From positions 186,001 to 250,000 of the forward strand of contig NZ_JACIDN010000007.1 in NCBI RefSeq assembly GCF_014196345.1: a stretch of DNA of 64,000 nt, read 5' to 3'. The notes under the pieces are model-generated. The model was given only the letters and a program-made list of their open reading frames with translations, was not told the origin of the DNA and searched no databases. Position 1 is the first letter of the stretch. Each line of letters begins with the position of its first letter. The position numbers and the translations under genes are program-made. This stretch comes from Methylobacterium brachythecii. Lineage in GTDB: Bacteria > Pseudomonadota > Alphaproteobacteria > Rhizobiales > Beijerinckiaceae. Shown here one piece after another: positions 48,850 to 60,108 of the stretch.

Positions 48850-51774
48850 GTGGTTGAAGAGCGGTCCCGAAGAAAAGCCCCGTTGCGCCAGATTCCCCTC
48901 GTCCTCGCTTTCCTGACGGCGCTTCTCGGCGCTCTCGGCTCGACGCTTCCCGCTCACGCGGTCGAGGCGGTGCGCGTGACACTGGACGCGCCGGCCATCG
49001 ACCTGACCTCCACGATCGAGCGCTATCGCTCGGACGGCGACCTCATCCAGATCTCCACCGCGCCCGGCAAGGACGGCATCGTGCGCCGCATCGCCGTGAA
49101 GGCGCGCGAGGCCGGCGCCCGGCCCGACTGGATGGTCTTCGCGCTCACCAACGACACCGACGAGCAGATCGACCGGCTGCTGGTCGCCCCGCATTTCCGC
49201 CTCGTCGGCTCCGGCGTGGTCTGGCCGGATCTCGGCGGCTCGCGCATCGCCGCGATTACCGCGAGCGAGGGCATCCGCCCTGACCGGGACGAGAGCACCG
49301 ACGCCGACCAGTTCCTGATCACGCTCGATCCCGGCACGACCGTCACCTACGTCGCCGAGCTGAAAGGCCCTAACGTTCCGCAGGTCTACCTCTGGGACCA
49401 GGACGCCTATCGCAAGAAGACCTCGGGCCTGACGCTCTACGAGGGCATCATCATCGGGATCGCCGGCCTGCTGGCGCTGTTCCTCACGATCATCTTCGTA
49501 GTGAAGGGCGCGATCATCTTCCCGGCCGCTGCGGCTCTGGCCTGGTCGGTACTCGCCTATGCCTGCATCGATTTCGGCTTCTTCCAGCGGGTCTTTCCCA
49601 CCACCGAAGTGGTCGAACGCGTCTACCGCGCCTCGGCCGAGGCGGTGCTCGGCGCGACGCTGCTCGTCTTCCTTTTCGCCTATCTGAACCTGTCGCGTTG
49701 GCACGTGCGCTACAGCCACGTCGCCTTCTTCTGGCTGGCCTTTCTCGCCGGCCTCGTGGGCCTCGCCGCCTTCGACCCGCCGGTGGCGGCGGGCGTGGCA
49801 CGCATCTCGATCGCCGCGGTGGCCGGTGTTGGGCTGCTGCTGATCCTCTACCTCGCCGTCCATAACGGCTACGACCGGGCGATCCTGCTGATCCCGACCT
49901 GGCTGCTGCTGCTGGTCTGGGTGGTGGCCGCGGCCTTCACGGTGACCGGCCAGATCGGGTCCGATTTGGTGCAGCCGGCGCTGATCGGCGGCCTCGTGCT
50001 GATCGTGATGCTGATCGGCTTCACGGTGATGCAGCACGCCTTCACCGGCAGCGGCATGGGCCACGCCCTCGTATCCGACACCGAACGGCGCGCGCTGGCG
50101 CTAACGGGCGCAGGCGACATCGTCTTCGACTGGGACGTGCCCGGCGACCGTGTCTTCGCGGGCCAGGAAATCGAGAGCCAACTCGGACTGAAACGCGGAG
50201 CGCTCGAAGGCCCTGCCTCGAACTGGCTCGGCCTGCTGCATCCCTTCGATGTCGAGCGCTACTCCGCGGCGCTCGACACCGTGATCGAGGAACGCCGCGG
50301 GCGCATCCTGCACGATTTCCGCCTGCGCTCGGCCTCCGGTCCCTATTACTGGTACCGTCTCAAGGCGCGCCCGGTGATCGGCACCGACGGCGAGGTGGTA
50401 CGCATCGTCGGCACCATCGCCGACGTTACCGAAAACAAGACCGCCGAGGAGCGGCTGCTGCACGATGCGGTGCATGACAGCCTGACCGGCCTGCCGAACC
50501 GCGAGCTGTTCTACGACAGGCTCGATGCAGCGCTCGCCATGGCCGGCCAGGACCAGCGCTTGAAGCCGGCGGTGATCGTGCTCGACATCGATCGCTTCAA
50601 GGCGATCAACGATGCCATTGGTCTCTCGGCCGGCGATTCGATCCTGCTCACGCTCTCGCGCCGCCTCGGCCGCCTGCTGCGGCCGCAGGACACGCTCGCA
50701 CGCGTGGCCGGCGACGAGTTCGCCGTCATCTTGCAATCCGAGAGAGAGCCGGACCGCATCCTGTCCTTCGCCGAGATGATCCGCAGGGCGATCGCGACCC
50801 CCGTCACCTACGCCGACCGCGAGGTTTTCCTCACCGTCTCCGTCGGCATTGCGCTCTACGAGGGCGGCCAGGGCACCGCGGCACCGAAGCGCGAGGACGT
50901 GTTCAAGAACGCCGAAATGGCGATGATCCAGGCCAAACGCGGCGGCGGCGACCGCACCGACGTGTTTCGCGCCACCATGCGCACCGAGCGCTCGGACCGG
51001 CTCATGCTGGAGAGCGACCTGCGCAAGTCGCTGGAGCGCAACGAGATCAAGGTGCTGTTCCATCCGATCGTCCGGCTGGAGGACCGCACCGTCGCCGGCT
51101 TCGAGACGATCCTGCGCTGGGATCACCCCAAGCTCGGTCGCATCCCGCCCTCGACCTTCATGCCCGTGGCGGAAGAGACCGGCTTCATCGTCAATCTCGG
51201 CAACTACGCCATCGAGCGCACGGCCCTGGAGCTGGCGGCCTGGCAGCGTTCGCTCGAGGTCGAGCCGCCGATCTTCGCCACCGTGAACATCTCTTCGCGG
51301 CAGCTCCTGCGACACGACCTGCTGCACGACGTGAAGACGGTGCTCGCCCGTTCCGGAGTCATCCCGGGCTCGCTCAAGCTGGAGCTGGCTGAGAGCTTGG
51401 TGATGGAGAACCCGGAATACGCGGCACAGATGCTGGCGCGGATCCACGATCTCGGCGCCGGCCTCTCGCTCGACGATTTCGGCACAGGCTATTCGGCCTT
51501 GTCCTACCTGCAGCGCTTCCCCTTCGACAGCATCAAGATCGACCATTCGTTCGTCCGGCAGATGGGTTCCGGCCGCACGGCGATCCTGCGCTCGATCGTC
51601 AAGATGGCGCAGGAACTCGGCCTCGCCATCATCGCCGAGGGGGCGGAATCCGAGGCGGACGCGCAGGGGCTGCAGGATGTCGGCTGCGATTACGCGCAGG
51701 GCGCGGCCTTCGGCGAGCCGATGACCGTGCTGCAGGCGCGCCAACTCGTGGGAGCGGCGCCGGAGGCGGCCTGA
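48850..51774 (+). CDS. 7TM sensor - PAS - GGDEF - EAL cyclic-di-GMP protein
   Basis: A 974-residue membrane signalling protein. A signal peptide ends near LPAHAVEA. A periplasmic beta-rich domain follows (about 35-190), then seven transmembrane helices of the 7TMR-DISM type (about 200-405), a PAS domain (about 410-535), GGDEF (about 540-705; motif AGDEF, first Gly replaced by Ala) and EAL (about 720-965; EAL written ETI, but NISSRQL, DDFGTGYSAL, SIKIDHSFV and AEGAES retained). It is likely to make or degrade cyclic-di-GMP in response to an envelope signal. The EAL half looks catalytically plausible; the GGDEF half is conservatively altered. GTG at 48850 is chosen; upstream the frame is unfamiliar. 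The stop abuts the convergent response regulator. Confidence 0.9.
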   Translation: MVEERSRRKAPLRQIPLVLAFLTALLGALGSTLPAHAVEAVRVTLDAPAIDLTSTIERYRSDGDLIQISTAPGKDGIVRRIAVKAREAGARPDWMVFALTNDTDEQIDRLLVAPHFRLVGSGVVWPDLGGSRIAAITASEGIRPDRDESTDADQFLITLDPGTTVTYVAELKGPNVPQVYLWDQDAYRKKTSGLTLYEGIIIGIAGLLALFLTIIFVVKGAIIFPAAAALAWSVLAYACIDFGFFQRVFPTTEVVERVYRASAEAVLGATLLVFLFAYLNLSRWHVRYSHVAFFWLAFLAGLVGLAAFDPPVAAGVARISIAAVAGVGLLLILYLAVHNGYDRAILLIPTWLLLLVWVVAAAFTVTGQIGSDLVQPALIGGLVLIVMLIGFTVMQHAFTGSGMGHALVSDTERRALALTGAGDIVFDWDVPGDRVFAGQEIESQLGLKRGALEGPASNWLGLLHPFDVERYSAALDTVIEERRGRILHDFRLRSASGPYYWYRLKARPVIGTDGEVVRIVGTIADVTENKTAEERLLHDAVHDSLTGLPNRELFYDRLDAALAMAGQDQRLKPAVIVLDIDRFKAINDAIGLSAGDSILLTLSRRLGRLLRPQDTLARVAGDEFAVILQSEREPDRILSFAEMIRRAIATPVTYADREVFLTVSVGIALYEGGQGTAAPKREDVFKNAEMAMIQAKRGGGDRTDVFRATMRTERSDRLMLESDLRKSLERNEIKVLFHPIVRLEDRTVAGFETILRWDHPKLGRIPPSTFMPVAEETGFIVNLGNYAIERTALELAAWQRSLEVEPPIFATVNISSRQLLRHDLLHDVKTVLARSGVIPGSLKLELAESLVMENPEYAAQMLARIHDLGAGLSLDDFGTGYSALSYLQRFPFDSIKIDHSFVRQMGSGRTAILRSIVKMAQELGLAIIAEGAESEADAQGLQDVGCDYAQGAAFGEPMTVLQARQLVGAAPEAA

Positions 51775-52137
51775 TCAGGTCCGGGCGCAGAGGTCGCGCA
51801 GGGTATCGACCAGCCGGTCCGCTTTCACGGGCTTGCGATGGATCGGGATGTCCGGCCATTGCAGCTTCATCGCCCGCGGCAGCGTGCCGGCCGTGCATAC
51901 AAGGATGGGCACGCCGGCCGCCGCGAGACGCTCGGCCGTCGGCGTCGCCTCACCGTCGGCGAGATTGAGATCGAGGATCGCGGCGTCGACGGTCTCGGTG
52001 TCCAGTAGGCGTAGGGCGTCCCGGTTGGTTCGGAACGGCCCGACGACGTGCCCGTCGCTCCCCTCAACGATGTCAGACAACTCGATCGCGAGTAGCGCCT
52101 CGTCCTCGACGATGAGGACCCGCCTTCCCTGCAGCAT
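51775..52137 (-). CDS. single-domain response regulator
   Basis: A 120-residue CheY-like receiver with no output domain. The acidic pocket is in VLIVEDEALLAIEL, the phospho-acceptor Asp is about 56 in AILDLNLADG, the Thr is in LVCTAG, and the Lys is in HRKPVK. It resembles receivers that work with HWE/HisKA-type kinases in alphaproteobacteria. The stop is directly next to the stop of the GGDEF/EAL gene, with zero bases between. Start at MLQGRRVLIV; an earlier in-frame ATG would add about 20 residues. Confidence 0.85.
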   Translation of the reverse strand: MLQGRRVLIVEDEALLAIELSDIVEGSDGHVVGPFRTNRDALRLLDTETVDAAILDLNLADGEATPTAERLAAAGVPILVCTAGTLPRAMKLQWPDIPIHRKPVKADRLVDTLRDLCART

Positions 52138-52490
52138 GGCACGCTCCCAGGCGCTGGTGAAAGCGCCAAGCCAAGATGACCGTGTACTCGGGAACATTGC
52201 GAACCGATGTCGAGCTAAGACCCGCGGCACTGGCGTGGTCTCAGGTCTCGCGAAGCGGCCTGCACCCTCGAAATTGCAGCTTGGCCGCACGTTCGTCAAC
52301 GTCGCATTTTCGAGGATATTCAGCTTGGCGAAAGACGTGGCAAATCGACCTCATCGCAATCGTGACGGGCAGGGTAGGGCCGGATCTCGACGATCGAATT
52401 AAAGCTCCCTTAACCATGTCGTCCCAAAGTCTTGTGGAGACATGAGGATCGTTTTCGGGCGGTCCGCGAATGGTTTGCGGAGACGATGCG
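52138..52490. other. intergenic region between divergent genes
   Basis: About 350 bases between the response regulator (minus) and the coiled-coil gene (plus), expected to hold both promoters. A CTTAACCATG stretch around 52410 is AT-richer than the surroundings. I found no clear sigma-factor consensus, terminator or RNA. Confidence 0.4.
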
Positions 52491-52862
52491 ATGGCCGAGG
52501 CGGCGCGGCGGACGAGATACGGACACGGCTCCGACGTCGTTCGGCGCCTGATCGCGCGGCCGATTCACATGCATGGGACGCCAGCGGCACGGACGCCCGT
52601 GGCCATCGCTCCGGAGCCGATCGCCGACGAGCCCGCCACCGACGTCGAGGAGAGGGTCGAGACGGCCTCTTCGGACATCAAGCGCATGCGGATCGAGATG
52701 ATGGTGCTGAAGGCCGTGCTCGACGCCGAGCGCAGCGAGAATGCGAACCTGCGCGCCTGCATCGGCCTCGACGAGGCCGACGAGACCCTCGGGGCCGAGG
52801 CGCGCGCGGTGCGCGACCGCTGGGCCACCCTGCTCGATCGGCTTCTGCACGCTCCCGTCTGA
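52491..52862 (+). CDS. coiled-coil protein of unknown function
   Basis: A 123-residue protein starting MAEAARRTRYGHGSD. A Pro/Ala-rich acidic segment is followed by a long heptad-like helix (about 55-115) containing KRMRIEMMVLKAVLDAERSENANLRA, so it is probably a coiled-coil dimer. I do not recognise a family. GGAG lies a few bases before the ATG, which is why it is preferred over an upstream in-frame GTG/ATG. The FNR-like gene starts 46 bases after its stop. Confidence 0.62.
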   Translation: MAEAARRTRYGHGSDVVRRLIARPIHMHGTPAARTPVAIAPEPIADEPATDVEERVETASSDIKRMRIEMMVLKAVLDAERSENANLRACIGLDEADETLGAEARAVRDRWATLLDRLLHAPV

Positions 52863-52908
52863 CGCGCGAACGCCGCGTCATCGTCCTTCATCGAAACGGG
52901 AGACGGCC

Positions 52909-53853
52909 ATGAGCGCCCGTTGCTCACTCGTCGTCAACGGCAAGTCGGTGCGCGTCTCCACGGGGGACACCCACCTCGACGACGCCGTGTCCGACGGCAT
53001 GATGACCCAGATGCAAGGCGTGCACGGCGCTGCCGCCTTCGGCCAGGGCGGAGCGCCGGCCGGACGCCGCGCCGAGCCCCGCGCGCCGCGTGCCGAGCCG
53101 ATGCGCCTCGCGATGCCCGCCGCCAACCCTCTGCAGGCACGGGGCGAGCCGGAGCCGGCTCAGGAGTCGCTGAAGCGCAGCGGCAGCGTCACCGAGATCA
53201 CCCGGCTCTGCCCCGGCGTCGTCCAGGCCGTCGTCACGCTGACCAATCCACTGCCCTATCAGCCCGGACATCAGGTGGTGCTGTCGTTGTCCGGCTGGCA
53301 TCCCGTCACCCTCACGCCGTCGCTCCGCGTCGACGGCGCGGCCGAGCTGAACGAACTGGTCTTCCATATCGGCGTGGAAGCCGGCGTGGTCGCCGGCTCC
53401 TTCGCGGGCGAGCTCGAACTCGGAAAGCCGGTGAAGGTGCAGGGGCCGGTCGGGCGCGGCCAGTACCGGCCCGGTGGCGGCCGCATGGTGCTGGTGGCGG
53501 ACGAGGCCGGCTTCGCGGGTATCTGGGCCATCGCCCGCGCCGCACGTTACATCGAACCGGCGCGCGAACAGACGCTCGTCGTCGGCGCGCGCGACCCGCT
53601 CGACCTCTATATGCGCCCCGCCCTCGACTGGCTGACGGCCACGGGCGTCGGCCGGATCGTCACGGTCGCCGACCGCAACCGCCAGCGTCCCCCGGACGTG
53701 CGGCCTGGCCCACTCACGGCGCATATCCCGATGCTGCGGGCCAACGACGCGGTCCACGTCTCAGGCCGCGCCGCGACCGTAGGCGCCGTGGAAGTCCTTG
53801 CCGCGAGCGTCGGCGCGCGCTGCTACACGATCCCGTTGGACGCCACGATCTGA
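52909..53853 (+). CDS. FNR-like oxidoreductase with vestigial ferredoxin domain
   Basis: A 314-residue protein. The N-terminus CSLVVNGKSVRVSTGDTHLDDAV matches the opening of a plant-type 2Fe-2S ferredoxin domain (as in phthalate/toluene oxygenase reductases), but the CxxxxCxxC cysteines are missing, and the rest is a Pro/Ala/Arg-rich linker (about 40-85). The C-terminal part is an FAD- and NAD-binding ferredoxin-reductase fold (about 90-310): YQPGHQVVLSLSGW, then ADEAGFAGIWAIARAARYI and VVGARDPLDLYM. The classical RxYS FAD motif is not visible (HPVTLTPSL instead). GGGAGA precedes the ATG. Confidence 0.72.
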   Translation: MSARCSLVVNGKSVRVSTGDTHLDDAVSDGMMTQMQGVHGAAAFGQGGAPAGRRAEPRAPRAEPMRLAMPAANPLQARGEPEPAQESLKRSGSVTEITRLCPGVVQAVVTLTNPLPYQPGHQVVLSLSGWHPVTLTPSLRVDGAAELNELVFHIGVEAGVVAGSFAGELELGKPVKVQGPVGRGQYRPGGGRMVLVADEAGFAGIWAIARAARYIEPAREQTLVVGARDPLDLYMRPALDWLTATGVGRIVTVADRNRQRPPDVRPGPLTAHIPMLRANDAVHVSGRAATVGAVEVLAASVGARCYTIPLDATI

Positions 53854-53863
53854 GCCGAAAAAA

Positions 53864-53896
53864 AGGCCCGCCTCGACAACGAGACGGGCCTGTTTT
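53864..53896. terminator. bidirectional intrinsic terminator
   Basis: The arms AGGCCCG...TCG and CGA...CGGGCCT form a stem followed by GTTTT, and an eight-A run before it gives a T-run on the other strand. It lies between the convergent FNR-like gene (11 bases after the stop) and glgP (15 bases before its end). Confidence 0.85.
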
Positions 53897-53910
53897 CGAG
53901 CGTGGGACCG

Positions 53911-56589
<2,679 letters not shown>

Positions 56590-56604
56590 GGTACACGCCC
56601 AGGC

Positions 56605-56645
56605 GGCAAATGCTTTGCCTGCTCATCTGTGTCCGAGTCGACACA
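56605..56645. promoter_or_regulatory. paired inverted repeats between divergent glgP and GH13 genes
   Basis: GGCAAA-TGC-TTTGCC at 56605-56619 is a perfect 15-bp inverted repeat. TGTGTC-CGAGTC-GACACA at 56628-56645 is an 18-bp inverted repeat with a six-base spacer. They stand about 25 bases apart, just upstream of glgP, and could bind one or two regulators of glycogen use. Confidence 0.5.
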
Positions 56646-56841
56646 AACCGCGCCGCAGCAACGACGCATCGACCGTGCCGATGTGCTCTTGAAGCCTTCC
56701 TGAACGAGCGAACCGTCCAGGTGTTCCGTCCGGATACGGCTAAAGGTCAGTTACGACGGCCATGATTCGGTGTCTCGCTTTGATGAGCGACTGCGGCTAA
56801 GCTTGACCTGTGCAGCACGACGTTTGGCCGGGGAGATCCTG

Positions 56842-58446
56842 ATGTCCGACACGGTCTGGTGGAAGAGCGGCACCGTCTACCAGATCTATCCACGCTCGTT
56901 TCAGGACAGCGACGGCAACGGTGTCGGCGACCTGCGCGGAATCGCGTCTCGCCTCGATTATCTCGCCTGGCTCGGCGTCGACGCGATTTGGATATCACCT
57001 TTCTATACTTCGCCGATGGCCGATTTCGGCTACGACGTGTCGGATTACTGCGGCGTCGATCCGCTTTTCGGCACGCTCGAGGATTTTGACGCCCTCGTCG
57101 CGGAGGCGCATCGGCGCAAGCTCCGCGTGATCCTCGATTTCGTGCCGAACCATACCTCGATCGAGCATGCTTGGTTCACCGAGAGCCGTGCCTCGCGCCA
57201 GAACCCAAAGCGCGACTGGTACATCTGGCGAGACGCCGCGCCCGATGGCGGACCGCCCAACAACTGGCTCTCGAATTTCGGCGGTGCCGCCTGGACCCGT
57301 GACGAGGCGACCGGGCAGTATTACTACCACGCCTTCCTGCGTGAGCAGCCGGACCTCAATTGGCGCAACCCTGAGGTTCGCGCCGCGATGCACGACGTGC
57401 TGCGCTTCTGGCTGGCGCGCGGCGTCGACGGATTCCGGGTCGACGTGATCTGGCACCTGATCAAGGACGAGGGCTTTCGCGACAATCCGCTCAACCCGGC
57501 CTTCGTGCCGGACCTGCCCGAGATCAACCGCTTCGAGCAGGTCTATTCCTGCGACCGGCCGGAGGTGTTCGACGTCGTCGCCGGGATGCGAGGCGTGCTG
57601 CGCGAATTCGGCGAGCGCGTGCTGATCGGCGAGATCTACCTGCCGATCGAGCGGCTCGTCGCGTATTACGGCGAGGACTTGGCCGGCGCGGATCTGCCCT
57701 TCAACTTCCAGCTCCTCTCGACGCCGTGGCAGGCGGATTCCGTGGCCGCCCTGATCGAAGAATACGAGGCGGCTCTGCCCGAGGGAGGCTGGCCGAACTG
57801 GGTCCTCGGCAACCACGACCGTCCGCGCATCGTCGACCGCGTCGGCGAGGCGCAGGCCCGGGTCGCGGCGATGCTGCTGCTGACGCTGCGAGGGACGCCG
57901 ACCCTCTATTACGGCGACGAGATCGGGCTCGGGAACGTGCAGATCCCCGTGGATCGCATGCAGGACCCGTGGGAGCACAATGAACCCGGCCACGGCCGCG
58001 ACCCGGAGCGAACGCCGATGCAGTGGGAGGACGCCCCGCATGCCGGCTTCTCCACGACCGAGCCCTGGCTCCCGCTGAGCGCCGATTGCGCGCGACGCAA
58101 CGTCGACGAGATGCGCGACAGCTCCGGCTCGATCCTCACGCTGCACCGACGCCTGCTGCACCTGCGCCGAAACCATGCCGCGCTCTCGATCGGCAGCTAC
58201 AGCACGGTGTCCTCTCCGGAGGAACTTGCCCAAGACCTGCTCATCTATGAGCGCATCGAGGGCAGCGAGATTGTGCGAGTCGTTCTCAACTTCGGCGAGG
58301 GAGAGCGCCGGCATGCGTTGCCGGATGGCCCGGACTGGAAGGTGCTCCTGTCGAGCCGCCCGGGCCGCTCCGGCGCGGTCGAGACCGGCGAGTTCCCGAT
58401 CGCCGCCAACGAGGGGCTGATCCTGGCGCCACTCCCGGCCGATTGA
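56842..58446 (+). CDS. GH13 alpha-glucosidase/alpha-amylase family enzyme
   Basis: A 534-residue TIM-barrel glycoside hydrolase of the oligo-1,6-glucosidase/alpha-glucosidase group. WWKSGTVYQIYPRSF is the typical opening, VPNHTS is region I, GFRVDVIWHL holds the nucleophile Asp, LIGEIYLP the acid/base Glu and VLGNHDRPRI the third Asp. Length and C-terminal beta domain fit AglA/MalL-like enzymes. The ATG at MSDTVWWKSG follows GGGGAGA. It probably hydrolyses maltooligosaccharides, sucrose or trehalose-type glucosides; the exact specificity cannot be read from the sequence. Confidence 0.92.
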   Translation: MSDTVWWKSGTVYQIYPRSFQDSDGNGVGDLRGIASRLDYLAWLGVDAIWISPFYTSPMADFGYDVSDYCGVDPLFGTLEDFDALVAEAHRRKLRVILDFVPNHTSIEHAWFTESRASRQNPKRDWYIWRDAAPDGGPPNNWLSNFGGAAWTRDEATGQYYYHAFLREQPDLNWRNPEVRAAMHDVLRFWLARGVDGFRVDVIWHLIKDEGFRDNPLNPAFVPDLPEINRFEQVYSCDRPEVFDVVAGMRGVLREFGERVLIGEIYLPIERLVAYYGEDLAGADLPFNFQLLSTPWQADSVAALIEEYEAALPEGGWPNWVLGNHDRPRIVDRVGEAQARVAAMLLLTLRGTPTLYYGDEIGLGNVQIPVDRMQDPWEHNEPGHGRDPERTPMQWEDAPHAGFSTTEPWLPLSADCARRNVDEMRDSSGSILTLHRRLLHLRRNHAALSIGSYSTVSSPEELAQDLLIYERIEGSEIVRVVLNFGEGERRHALPDGPDWKVLLSSRPGRSGAVETGEFPIAANEGLILAPLPAD

Positions 58447-58551
58447 TCACGCATTTTTGTTGCGATGCGAGAGATAAAAACCTTTCATTAACCAGCGTAA
58501 TGGCCTGGATTGTGCAATGCAGCGCTGCACTTGCACGACGGGAATGCTCGC

Positions 58552-60108
58552 ATGTCGACGCCTGGGCTGGGTCATCCGACGACTCGCCTGATCCCTCCGG
58601 ACCCGTACGCGACAGGCCGACCTCTCGGTGGCGGTCATCGGACGAGCGCTTCTCCGCCCTTCGATCGCACCGCCCTCGCCCCGCGCGTCCTCTTCGCGAC
58701 CGCGGAGATGGCGGATTTCGTGAAGACTGGCGGCCTCGGCGAGGTGGCCGGCGCGCTGCCCCGGGCACTGCGGCGGCACCATGACGTGCGAATCCTGATC
58801 CCCGGCTATCGTCAGGTCGTCGAGCGCTGCGGCGAGATCGCGGTGATCGGCCATCTCTCCGGCTTCGCCGACATCCCACCCTGCAACCTCGGCTTCACCG
58901 AGACGGCGGATGGCCTCGGCATCTACGTGCTGCTCTCGGCAGAACTCTACGATCGCGACGGCACGCCCTACGGCCAAGCCGGCATCGATTTCGGCGACAA
59001 CGACCTGCGCTTCGCGCGCCTGAGCCTCGCCGCAGCGGAACTGGCGCGCGGCGCCGATCCGGCCTGGTCGGCGGACCTCCTCCATCTCAACGACTGGCAG
59101 ACAGCCCTGGCACCGGCCTATCTCGCCTGGCGCGGCGCGCGTACGCCCAGCGTGCTGACGATCCACAACCTCGCCTACCAAGGGGTCTTCCCGAAGGAGA
59201 CGCTTCATCGCATCGGCCTGCCGGACGATGCCTTCCGCATGGACGGCGTGGAATTCTACGGGCAGCTCTCCTTCCTGAAGGCCGGGCTCTACTACGCTTC
59301 CCAGGTCACGACCGTCAGCGAGACCTATGCCCGCGAGATCACCCGGCCGGAATCGGGCTGCGGACTCGATGGCCTGCTGCGCACCCGGGCCGCGTGCGGG
59401 CAGCTCGCCGGAATCCTCAACGGCATCGACGAGAGTTGGGACCCGCGGATCGACCCGCATCTCGCAGTGCGATTCGAAGCCGGCGATTGGAAGGGGAAGG
59501 CAGCGAATGCCGAAGCCGTGCGTCAGGGTTTCGGCCTCGCCGTCTCCCGCGGGCCGCTCTTCGCCATCGTCTCGCGGCTCGTGCATCAGAAGGGCATCGA
59601 TCTCAGCCTCGACGCGGCACAGGCCATCCTCGATGGCGGCGGCCAACTCGTGGTAATGGGTCAGGGCGAAGGGCGCTTCGAGCACGCCCTGACGGCTCTG
59701 GCCACACGCCATCCGGGCCAGGTCGGCGTCAGGGTCGGCTTCGACGAAATGGCCGCCCGGCGCATGTTCGCGGGCAGCGACTTCCTGCTGATGCCGTCCC
59801 GCTTCGAGCCCTGCGGTCTGGCGCAGATGTATGCCCAGCGCTTCGGCTCCCTGCCGATCGTCCACGCGACCGGCGGTCTCGCCGACACCGTCGAGGACGA
59901 GGTGACCGGGTTCAGCTTCCGCGATGCCAGCGTGCACGGTTTGAGAGAGGCCATCGCGCGAGCCCTCGACACCTTCGGCCGCAAGAAGCGGCTCAACGGC
60001 ATGCGCGAGACGGCGATGATGAGCGACCGCACCTGGAACGGCGCGGCGCTCGATTACAGCGCCCTCTACTCGCGGGCCTTCGGCAACCGCGCGATGCGGG
60101 CCGCTTAG
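58552..60108 (+). CDS. glgA: glycogen synthase (ADP-glucose)
   Basis: A 518-residue GT5 enzyme that extends alpha-1,4-glucan from ADP-glucose. The ADP-glucose-binding KTGGLGEVAGALPRAL is at about residues 58-73, LHLNDWQTALAPAYL and TIHNLAYQGVFP are in the first Rossmann domain, and SRFEPCGLAQMYAQRFG in the second. The first about 45 residues are a non-conserved extension. Start at the ATG giving MSTPGLG, 105 bases after the GH13 stop; an in-frame upstream codon would add 14 residues. It overlaps the end of the convergent glgB by four bases. Confidence 0.95.
   Translation: MSTPGLGHPTTRLIPPDPYATGRPLGGGHRTSASPPFDRTALAPRVLFATAEMADFVKTGGLGEVAGALPRALRRHHDVRILIPGYRQVVERCGEIAVIGHLSGFADIPPCNLGFTETADGLGIYVLLSAELYDRDGTPYGQAGIDFGDNDLRFARLSLAAAELARGADPAWSADLLHLNDWQTALAPAYLAWRGARTPSVLTIHNLAYQGVFPKETLHRIGLPDDAFRMDGVEFYGQLSFLKAGLYYASQVTTVSETYAREITRPESGCGLDGLLRTRAACGQLAGILNGIDESWDPRIDPHLAVRFEAGDWKGKAANAEAVRQGFGLAVSRGPLFAIVSRLVHQKGIDLSLDAAQAILDGGGQLVVMGQGEGRFEHALTALATRHPGQVGVRVGFDEMAARRMFAGSDFLLMPSRFEPCGLAQMYAQRFGSLPIVHATGGLADTVEDEVTGFSFRDASVHGLREAIARALDTFGRKKRLNGMRETAMMSDRTWNGAALDYSALYSRAFGNRAMRAA

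Noticed and set aside
50101..51744. 547-residue minus-strand frame antisense to the GGDEF/EAL gene
   Set aside because: A shadow of the plus-strand coding sequence; no family and no start signal.
52191..52230. GGAAC at 52190 considered as a general-stress (EcfG-type) promoter -35 element
   Set aside because: No CGTT-like -10 element occurs at the expected 16-18 base spacing, and the strand does not suit a start for the response regulator.
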